From contig CANQEF010000067.1 of NCBI GenBank assembly GCA_947594675.1, positions 1 through 6,238 of the forward strand: 6,238 nt of DNA, in the 5' to 3' direction. The translations under genes were made by a program, and so were the position numbers. Shown piece by piece: positions 1 through 4,229 of this stretch. Positions within the stretch are counted from its first letter, which is position 1. Each line of letters begins with the position of its first letter. Below the pieces are notes generated by a model. That model saw only the letters and a list, made by a program, of their open reading frames with translations, had not been told where the DNA came from and searched no databases. The DNA is from an uncultured Bacilli bacterium (GTDB lineage: Bacteria; Bacillota_I; Bacilli_A; RF39; UBA660).

Positions 1-21
1 CAAATGGTAGCTGCCAGTGTC

Positions 22-36
22 AAGCCTTACAGGCTT
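22..36. other. Short perfect hairpin at the left edge
   Basis: A perfect 6-bp inverted repeat (AAGCCT, loop TAC, AGGCTT) lies just before the terminator at 47-71. It may belong to the 3' end of an RNA or gene entering from the left on the plus strand, or to the attachment region of the element. I could not match bases 1-40 to any tRNA, tmRNA or protein. The identity is unknown. Confidence 0.35.
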
Positions 37-41
37 CAGAG

Positions 42-71
42 AAAAACCACCCTTTTTAAGGGTGGATTTTT
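42..71. terminator. Bidirectional intrinsic terminator downstream of the integrase
   Basis: An 8-bp perfect stem, CCACCCTT (47-54) with AAGGGTGG (58-65) and loop TTT, is flanked by AAAAA on the left and TTTTT (67-71) on the right. Either strand therefore reads as a GC-containing stem followed by a T-run. On the minus strand it lies about 60 bases past the integrase stop codon and probably ends integrase transcription. On the plus strand it would end whatever transcript enters from the left of the window. Confidence 0.75.
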
Positions 72-79
72 ACTTTTGC

Positions 80-101
80 TTACCTCAACTTTACCTCAAC
101 T
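80..101. repeat. Two tandem 11-bp repeats, TTACCTCAACT
   Basis: The 11-mer TTACCTCAACT occurs at 80-90 and again, back to back and without mismatch, at 91-101. It lies between the integrase stop codon (134) and the terminator at 42-71. Integrases of the Tn916/phage type use short direct repeats near the element end as arm-type binding sites. The position fits that role, but this is an inference with no footprint or partner end in view. Confidence 0.5.
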
Positions 102-133
102 TTTTAACTCCTTTCTAAATAATTTAGTATAAA

Positions 134-1284
134 TTATAAGTTGTCTAATAGATCAACAACTTCATCTTGTATAGTAGGGAATAAGTGCATATATGTTTCT
201 TGCATTACCTTTATACTATGTCCCATTCTATTAGACATCATTAGGAAGAATTTAGAAGCATCTACTTTCATATTCTTTTCTTTTGATGCCTTTATGTATT
301 CATTTATTAATAGTGATACATGACTATGTCTAAACTCATGTATTGTTATTTCTTGTATATTATTAACTTGTTTAAAATACTTATGTTTATGGTTATCAAT
401 TGTAGTAGATGGAAGAAATCTTGAATTTCCAAATACAAACCAAGTTTCTTTAAAATCATTATACTGCATACAATTGCTTTTATACTGCAATAAAGTATCT
501 TTTAATGTTTTGTTCATTTTAATATTTCTGTTTATATAATTTTTTGTAGATGTTATCTTATAAGAAGATTCTTTTGTTTTTACACTTAGAGTTTTATTAA
601 CAATAATCTGATTATTGTTAAAATCGATATCATTCCAAACTAGTGCTTGAACTTCTCGTTTTCGCATTCCTGTATAATATAAAAATATAAAGAAAGTTTT
701 CCACATATTGTCATCAATTACTGAAATGAATTGATTAAATTCTTCGTATGTAATATATCTGATTTTTTGCTCATCCGTAATAACTTCTTCATTTGCCTTT
801 TGAAATTTACCTGATAATGCAGCCACATTGTTACTTAAATTATGATTTTGAATTGCATATTCAAATATTCCTCTAAGTATATTTAACATTTTATTTAAAT
901 ATGTCGTTTTAAACCGATTTTTTCCATCTCATACTTCCAAAAGTTAATATGTTGAATATTTATATTATTTATATAAAAATCCTTAAAATAGGGTTCTATA
1001 TTCTTTTTATAGACATTTTCATAAGAATGCACAATAGATTCTTTTTTTGCCTTAACATGTAGTCAAAATATTCACTAGCTACAACATCAAATTTTACTAA
1101 AGTAGGATTGTCTCTTTTAGTCTTAAATTTAAGTTCTTCTGCTTCTGCAGTGGCTCGATCCTTGTACATTTTAGAATATCTATATCTTTTTTTTACCATG
1201 AATATCAGTATAAGTGATGACATAATACCAATGCCTACCATCTTTGGTCCATTTCCTTTTATCTTTTTCATTATAAACTGCCAT
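134..1284 (-). pseudogene. int: Tyrosine recombinase/integrase, interrupted by three frameshifts
   Basis: Site-specific integrase of the Tn916/phage tyrosine recombinase type, which would integrate and excise the element. The real start is ATG at 1284-1282 (protein begins MAVYNEKDKRKW), eight bases after GGAGG. The N-terminal arm-binding domain (WTKDGRHWYYVITYTD, then HGKK) shifts frame at the A8 run (plus 1187-1194) into RYRYSKMYKDRATAEAEE and the start of the core-binding domain. It shifts again at the A7 run (1042-1048) into KKESIVHSYENVYKKN, and a third time near the A4 run (907-910) into TTYLNKMLNILRG. Removing one A at the first and adding one A at each of the other two gives one reading frame of about 383 codons, the usual length. 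The catalytic domain in the intact 134-889 piece keeps Arg76, Lys116, HEFRH (His184/Arg187), RMGH His224 and Tyr233, numbered from Met at 889. There is an insertion-like stretch of about 20 residues before RMGH. Either a true pseudogene or a sequence with homopolymer errors. Confidence 0.85.
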
Positions 1285-1332
1285 AATTTTTACCTCCAAT
1301 TATATGTCAATAATTTTTACCTCCAATTATAT
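1283..1332. repeat. Tandem 27-bp duplication of the integrase ribosome-binding region
   Basis: A 23-base word (ATAATTTTTACCTCC plus AATTATAT on the plus strand) occurs at 1283-1305 and again at 1310-1332, period 27, without mismatch. On the minus strand each copy carries GGAGG. The copy nearest the gene provides the Shine-Dalgarno eight bases before the ATG at 1284. The upstream copy is followed by no in-frame ATG. It looks like a recent slippage duplication. The upstream copy abuts the -35 box of the plus-strand promoter at 1332. Confidence 0.85.
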
Positions 1333-1360
1333 TGAAATATTTTTGTTTATTTGCTATAAT
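1332..1360 (+). promoter_or_regulatory. Strong plus-strand promoter for a small RNA
   Basis: TTGAAA (1332-1337), a 17-base spacer, then TATAAT (1355-1360) preceded by TG one base upstream (TGC TATAAT, an extended -10). This is one of the best sigma-A-type promoters in the window and it points away from the integrase. Transcription should begin around 1366-1367, at the first bases of a self-pairing RNA that ends in a terminator at 1461. It has no protein gene downstream on its strand. Confidence 0.75.
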
Positions 1361-1365
1361 TAAAG

Positions 1366-1461
1366 GGCATAGAAAAAGTTTTTGTCTTGTCGGACATTGA
1401 AATTTATTTTTATGCCTCTAATTATAGAGTTGACCTAGTGTTACCCCACTGGGTCTTTTTT
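1366..1461 (+). ncRNA. Candidate ~95-nt small RNA between integrase and PBECR4 gene
   Basis: A promoter at 1332-1360 and a terminator at 1432-1461 frame about 95 bases with no convincing reading frame. The 5' end GGCATA (1366-1371) is complementary to TATGCC (1411-1416), which closes a large loop. CTCTA (1416-1420) pairs with TAGAG (1425-1429), sharing base 1416 with the first stem. The terminator hairpin follows. A small TGTC/GACA stem (1383-1386 with 1393-1396) can form inside the loop. The RNA converges on the 3' end of the PBECR4 gene, and its U-tract overlaps that gene's stop codon by two bases. Its role is unknown: a regulatory RNA of the element, an antisense regulator or an RNA antitoxin are all possible. 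Confidence 0.55.
1432..1461 (+). terminator. Intrinsic terminator of the small RNA
   Basis: GACCTAGTG (1432-1440) pairs with CACTGGGTC (1447-1455) over nine base pairs including one T-G wobble, with loop TTACCC, followed by TTTTTT (1456-1461). The T-run exists only on the plus strand, so this ends the plus-strand RNA rather than the convergent PBECR4 message, although that message would also carry the stem just past its stop codon. Confidence 0.8.
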
Positions 1462-2035
1462 ATGAATAAATAAATTCATTATCAGCTTGTTCCACCGGCA
1501 TAACTATTATTTTATTCATATATAAAGGAATTTTATACTTTGTTAAGTTATTTTCTCTATTATTCGCCATCCAACTTTGTGGTACACAGTAGATTTTACC
1601 ATCTATTTGATCTGTTTCTTTAAGTCCTAATAGGCAATACATTTCTTCATATATTTTTAATAATCCATAATCACCATCATACATGCTCCCTGGAACTTTT
1701 TCTTTTAAATTGTATAAGATAGTATTATTACTTTTTAATAAATCTAATAAATTAGAAAATGTGTTAATTCTATATAGTAAAACATCTTTTTTGATAGTTT
1801 GATTTTCAAGAATATTGTTGTATTTTTCAACATGCTTTTTTATGTATTTATACTGTTTATCTCTAGTTTTTATATAACTAGGTATAAAATAATCAAAATT
1901 TATTTTATGTAAACCAATTAAATGATAAAAGTGTTCATCACGAAATTTTACTATTATTTGTCCTTTAGTACCTCTATCTACAATAAAAATATATTTTTTT
2001 AATTCCTCAAATGTAGCAATTAATTTTTGTAACAT
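1460..2035 (-). CDS. PBECR4-type phage nuclease-like protein
   Basis: A 191-aa cytoplasmic protein that I assign to the PBECR4 family (phage-Barnase-EndoU-ColicinE5/D-RelE-like nuclease 4). The family was defined from phages and mobile elements and is predicted to act on RNA in element-host or element-element conflict. Visible support is the N-terminal strand-rich part IIVKFRDEHFYHLIGLHKI (residues about 27-45), whose HLIGLHKI core is the family hallmark, then YRINTF (88-93), DYGLLKIYEEMYCLLGL (122-138) and the C-terminal VPQSW (151-155). Length is normal for a stand-alone member. There is no signal peptide or membrane segment. The start ATG (2035-2033) has AGGAGG (2043-2048) seven bases upstream, an ideal site. 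Upstream lies a structured RNA with its own terminator and no separate promoter, so expression appears to need read-through. The family call is from motif recognition and activity is not shown. Confidence 0.75.
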   Translation of the reverse strand: MLQKLIATFEELKKYIFIVDRGTKGQIIVKFRDEHFYHLIGLHKINFDYFIPSYIKTRDKQYKYIKKHVEKYNNILENQTIKKDVLLYRINTFSNLLDLLKSNNTILYNLKEKVPGSMYDGDYGLLKIYEEMYCLLGLKETDQIDGKIYCVPQSWMANNRENNLTKYKIPLYMNKIIVMPVEQADNEFIYS

Positions 2036-2052
2036 ATACCTACCTCCTACAA

Positions 2053-2083
2053 TAAAAAAGGGGACCTATCAAAGATAGATCCC
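2053..2083 (-). terminator. Intrinsic terminator between structured RNA and PBECR4 gene
   Basis: Read on the minus strand, GGGATCTATC, loop TTT, GATAGGTCCC form ten consecutive pairs (one T-G) at plus 2083-2061, followed by C and TTTTTT (2059-2054). This is the strongest hairpin in the window. It sits 18 bases upstream of the PBECR4 start codon, so the gene can be read only if polymerase passes it. That is the layout of type III toxin-antitoxin loci and of riboswitch attenuators. Confidence 0.85.
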
Positions 2084-2189
2084 ACATAGTAGCTGCCCGA
2101 TATTGTATCGGGCGATGTGCCTCCAATTTTGCGTTTAACCTATATTACTATAGGCCGCCGAAGCTAGGCTGGGGCTACTACCTCCCGTC
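2054..2189 (-). ncRNA. Structured RNA leader/antitoxin-like RNA upstream of PBECR4 gene
   Basis: About 135 nt, from the inferred start at about 2189 to the terminator U-tract. This island is much richer in G+C than its surroundings and has no open frame of note. Plus-strand positions of the helices: P1, GCTACTA 2174-2180 with TAGTAGC 2087-2093 (seven pairs, extended by a G-U); a hairpin at 2139-2154 (CCTATA/TATAGG, four-base loop); an eight-pair hairpin at 2095-2113 (GCCCGATA/TATCGGGC, three-base loop); and a possible GCC/GGC stem at 2157-2169. P1 encloses the other helices in a multi-branch junction, and the terminator stem begins three bases after it. No tandem repeats like those of ToxI are visible. 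I do not recognise it as a known riboswitch. It could be an RNA antitoxin, a ligand-sensing attenuator, or a phage RNA family such as those reported beside integrases. Confidence 0.75.
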
Positions 2190-2191
2190 AA

Positions 2192-2220
2192 TAATATTAT
2201 ATCAAAATAATATAATATTA
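2192..2220. promoter_or_regulatory. 11-bp inverted repeat over the RNA promoter (possible operator)
   Basis: TAATATTATAT (2192-2202) is an exact inverted copy of ATATAATATTA (2210-2220), separated by seven bases. The left arm contains the -10 box of the structured-RNA promoter. A repressor bound here would silence the RNA and the downstream PBECR4 gene. All arm bases are A or T, so chance is a real alternative in DNA of this composition. Confidence 0.3.
2196..2204 (-). promoter_or_regulatory. Extended -10 promoter for the structured RNA
   Basis: On the minus strand TGATATAAT (TG-n-TATAAT; TATAAT at plus 2201-2196) lies 6-7 bases before GACGGGAGG, so transcription should start almost exactly at the first bases of the fold (about 2189). 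There is no clear -35 box at 16-18 bases, as is usual for extended -10 promoters. A second, more conventional candidate lies further up at 2229-2258. Confidence 0.6.
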
Positions 2221-2228
2221 ATACTTAA

Positions 2229-2258
2229 ATTATAGTACATATTGTAAAAATATGTAAA
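2229..2258 (-). promoter_or_regulatory. Second candidate promoter upstream of the structured RNA
   Basis: On the minus strand, TTTACA (plus 2258-2253), an 18-base spacer and TATAAT (plus 2234-2229). It would start transcription about 30 bases upstream of the structured fold. It may act together with, or instead of, the extended -10 site at 2196-2204. Confidence 0.4.
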
Positions 2259-2314
2259 ATAACTTGTGAAATCTATGATATCACTATAATATTTAAAAAG
2301 TCAAGTTTTTTTGT

Positions 2315-2605
2315 CTAATGATTTAGCAACATTTTTATATATAAATCAGCATCATCTTCGTATTTATCAATCTTTAATTCAAAAAGACCATCTATTTGAT
2401 TATTTAGTTGATTTAGTTCGATGTGAGCTAATTCGTGTAATATAGTTTTTTTCTTTTTGTAGTAAGATAAATTTTTGTTTATGATTATTAAATTAATTCC
2501 TTTATAATTAAATACAAAACCATTTATTAATTTTGGTAGTGAGTTATACATTACTGATACATTATAGTAATTAAATAAATCTTGTTGAGTTACATATCCA
2601 TCCAA
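2315..2605 (-). CDS. ImmA/IrrE-family zinc metallopeptidase, small
   Basis: A 96-aa protein with the catalytic signature of ImmA/IrrE proteases: HELAH (residues 57-61, zinc ligands His57 and His61, catalytic Glu58), followed by EDDAD (Glu83 as likely third ligand) and a terminal LL-type helix. In Gram-positive ICEs and phages such proteases cleave the element's own repressor to trigger excision or induction. It is short but keeps the whole catalytic core and is soluble. The start is doubtful. The annotated TTG at 2605 has no Shine-Dalgarno, and four in-frame codons lie upstream before a stop. An ATG at 2621 would join this frame (giving MLKDLLDGY) if the A5 run at 2612-2616 were one base shorter. 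No HTH repressor, the usual substrate, is encoded beside it. Confidence 0.7.
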   Translation of the reverse strand: MDGYVTQQDLFNYYNVSVMYNSLPKLINGFVFNYKGINLIIINKNLSYYKKKKTILHELAHIELNQLNNQIDGLFELKIDKYEDDADLYIKMLLNH

Positions 2606-2659
2606 TAAATCTTTTTAACATACTTAATACACACATACTTTTTATTCTTTTATTTATAT

Positions 2660-2686
2660 TAAGTACGACAACACTACATGTACTTA
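2660..2686. promoter_or_regulatory. Inverted repeat between TPR and ImmA genes (possible operator)
   Basis: TAAGTAC (2660-2666) and GTACTTA (2680-2686) form a perfect 7-bp dyad with a 13-base centre. It overlaps the stop codon of the TPR gene and lies about 55 bases upstream of the ImmA start. No T-run follows on either strand, so it is a better candidate for a protein-binding site than for a terminator. Confidence 0.3.
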
Positions 2687-3232
2687 TTTATTTTGCTTTT
2701 TTGGCTTATAAACATAATTTTTTTCTTTTTTGGTAACGCAATCTTTTAATAAATTGTTTATTGAATCTATCAGCCAAGTATTAGGTTCATATTTTTTGTT
2801 TTTAGTATAATATTTACTTTTTTTGACTTCTTTTAAAAATAATATGGCGTTATCAATTTTATGTTGTTTTACTAAAATTGAAACTTTTCCATTATATCCA
2901 AATGGTAAATAAGGATCTAATCTAATCATTTTTTCATAATTTTTTAAAGCATCATCAAATTTATATTCTTTTTCATAAATTTCAGCAAGATATTTTGTTA
3001 AATCGTAAATATGATCTTTTTTTTGAATTTCATATGTATCATTTATATTTCTAATCTTGCTTGTAAATGCTTGTTCCCATAATTCATTGCCTAAGTATAA
3101 TTCAAGATAATAAATTGCCTTATTTCTCTTCTTTAGTTGGTTATACAAACAATCCATATTTTTCAGATTTAGGTCGACTAGCTGTGCCACCGTTTTAACT
3201 TTAACAATAGAGTATAGAGATGATTTGGGCAT
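2684..3232 (-). CDS. TPR-repeat protein, N-terminus uncertain
   Basis: A 182-aa soluble protein with two recognisable tetratricopeptide repeats, about residues 79-108 (LAEIYEKEYKFDDALKNYEK, ending LDP) and about 113-141 (GYNGKVSILVKQHKIDNAIL). A Lys-rich tail follows. TPRs bind protein or peptide partners. In element lysogeny modules such domains often follow an HTH domain, but no HTH is present here. The ATG at 3232 has no Shine-Dalgarno, and the same frame stays open for another 33 codons (to 3331, including YKYIPPKGKSYRYYNE) with no standard start codon before a TGA. The gene may therefore be 5'-truncated, possibly at the element's right boundary, or use an unusual start. It reads towards the ImmA gene, 78 bases away. 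The function is unknown. Confidence 0.55.
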   Translation of the reverse strand: MPKSSLYSIVKVKTVAQLVDLNLKNMDCLYNQLKKRNKAIYYLELYLGNELWEQAFTSKIRNINDTYEIQKKDHIYDLTKYLAEIYEKEYKFDDALKNYEKMIRLDPYLPFGYNGKVSILVKQHKIDNAILFLKEVKKSKYYTKNKKYEPNTWLIDSINNLLKDCVTKKEKNYVYKPKKQNK

Positions 3233-3420
3233 AATAGATATTTCATTATAGTATCTATAACTTTTACCTTTTGGTGGTATATATTTGTATCCTTGTTTAG
3301 ATTGTAATTTTTTATATTGTTTATATTCTTGTCAATAAAGAATTTTACAAAAAAAACTTAACTCATTTTTTCATATATTTACATTTACTTTACATTAATA
3401 AAAAAATATTGAATAATAAA
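3233..3420. other. Gap holding the probable right boundary of the element
   Basis: Left of here the protein genes are minus-strand element genes, and right of here they are chromosomal-type genes. Plus 3233-3331 continues the TPR frame without a start codon. Plus 3340-3420 is almost pure A/T with no open frame or hairpin. I looked for a copy of the left-end sequence (1-101) that could mark the other attachment site and found none by eye. Confidence 0.3.
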
Positions 3421-3450
3421 TTGTTTATTATTATTTTAAAATTGTATAAT
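3421..3450 (+). promoter_or_regulatory. Promoter of the PrsW-family gene
   Basis: TTGTTT (3421-3426), an 18-base spacer and TATAAT (3445-3450). Transcription would start near 3457, leaving a leader of about 45 bases before the start codon at 3503. Confidence 0.6.
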
Positions 3451-3502
3451 AATACTAAATATTCAACAAAAGAATTTAGCTATCACCAAAGGAGGTTATG
3501 AA

Positions 3503-4198
3503 ATGGCTCCACTAAGTGTTTTAATTGTAATTGCTATATTACCAATTGCCTTAATTTGCTTGTATGTTTATAGTAAAGATCATAATAAGGAACCTATGAA
3601 ATTACTATTAAAACTTTTTTGTCTAGGAATACTGTCTTGTATCATAGTACTCTTAATTTCTATTTTAAAGGACTTATTAAGTCCTAAAGATATTGAAGAT
3701 ATGACTTTAATTGAAATTATTGTTTATTCATTCATAACAATAAGTCTTGTAGAAGAATTCTTTAAATGGATTATGGTTTATAATTTTGGTTATAAAAGTA
3801 AACAATTTGATCAAGTCTATGATATAGTTGTCTATTCCGTCTTTGTATCTTTAGGCTTTGCTTTTTTAGAAAATCTTTTATATATACTTAATTACCATAG
3901 TATAAAAATAGGTATTTTTAGAGCTTTATCAGCCGTACCAGCACACGCTTGTGACGCTATCTTTATGGGGCATTATCTAAGTATAGCTAGAATATATAAA
4001 TATAAGAATAAAGAATTATCAAAGAAAAATATTATTTTAAGTATTTTGATACCGACAATTCTCCATGGTACATATGACTTCTGCTTATTTTCAAACTATC
4101 AAATCTTATTAATATTCTTCTTCATATTTATAATTACTCTATATAATCTTTCTTTTAATAAATTAAATACTATAAGTAAAGAAAATCTAACCGACTAA
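3503..4198 (+). CDS. prsW: PrsW-family intramembrane metalloprotease
   Basis: A 231-aa polytopic membrane protein of the PrsW/CAAX-protease-like superfamily. In Bacillus subtilis PrsW performs site-1 cleavage of the anti-sigma factor RsiW; the substrate here is unknown. The family's motifs are in order: EEFFKW (Glu84/Glu85, Lys88), the FLEN motif (Glu123), AHACDAIFMGHY (His148, Asp151, His157) and the C-terminal LHGTYDF (His188, Asp192), all next to hydrophobic segments. About seven membrane segments can be seen, including residues 5-23, 38-56, 72-83, 107-128 and 199-214. Length is typical. GGAGG at 3491-3495 lies seven bases before the ATG at 3503. An earlier out-of-frame ATG at 3498 meets a stop after five codons. 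It has its own promoter and terminator, so it is a single-gene unit, convergent with the SEDS gene. Confidence 0.85.
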   Translation: MAPLSVLIVIAILPIALICLYVYSKDHNKEPMKLLLKLFCLGILSCIIVLLISILKDLLSPKDIEDMTLIEIIVYSFITISLVEEFFKWIMVYNFGYKSKQFDQVYDIVVYSVFVSLGFAFLENLLYILNYHSIKIGIFRALSAVPAHACDAIFMGHYLSIARIYKYKNKELSKKNIILSILIPTILHGTYDFCLFSNYQILLIFFFIFIITLYNLSFNKLNTISKENLTD

Positions 4199-4201
4199 TA
4201 G

Positions 4202-4229
4202 CAAAACAATAAAAATGTTTTGTTTTTTT
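4202..4229 (+). terminator. Terminator of the PrsW-family gene
   Basis: CAAAACA (4202-4208) pairs with TGTTTTG (4216-4222) over seven bases, followed by TTTTTTT (4223-4229). It begins three bases after the prsW stop codon, and its T-run overlaps the stop of the convergent SEDS gene. The opposite strand has no T-run after the stem, so it serves mainly the plus strand. Confidence 0.75.

Noticed and set aside
1..133. Plus-strand frame open from base 1 (QMVAAS...) and another ending in the terminator loop
   Set aside because: Both run through the terminator hairpin or the repeats, with composition unlike a protein end. I could not support either.
141..323. Plus-strand open frame of 60 codons
   Set aside because: It lies wholly inside the integrase catalytic domain on the other strand, has no ribosome binding site and gives low-complexity sequence.
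907..1194. Programmed frameshifting in the integrase
   Set aside because: Three separate shifts in different directions would be needed. A-run indels or sequence errors are simpler.
996..1271. Minus-strand frame starting MKKIKGNGPK with an apparent membrane segment
   Set aside because: Its first part is an out-of-frame reading of the integrase N-terminus. The real frame begins at 1284 and joins this frame only after the A8 run, so the membrane segment is an artefact.
1108..1335. Plus-strand open frame of 75 codons
   Set aside because: It is the reverse of the integrase N-terminus and the duplicated leader. Its repeated C-terminal NNFYLQLY is only the 27-bp DNA duplication translated.
2054..2189. 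Classical type III antitoxin (ToxI-like tandem repeats) or a known riboswitch
   Set aside because: No tandem repeat units are present, and I do not see the conserved cores of the common riboswitches I compared by memory (cobalamin, fluoride, Mn2+, ZTP, guanidine). It is left as an unclassified structured RNA.
2303..2314. Terminator after the ImmA gene
   Set aside because: The only pairing is five A-T pairs around a short loop, too weak to call.
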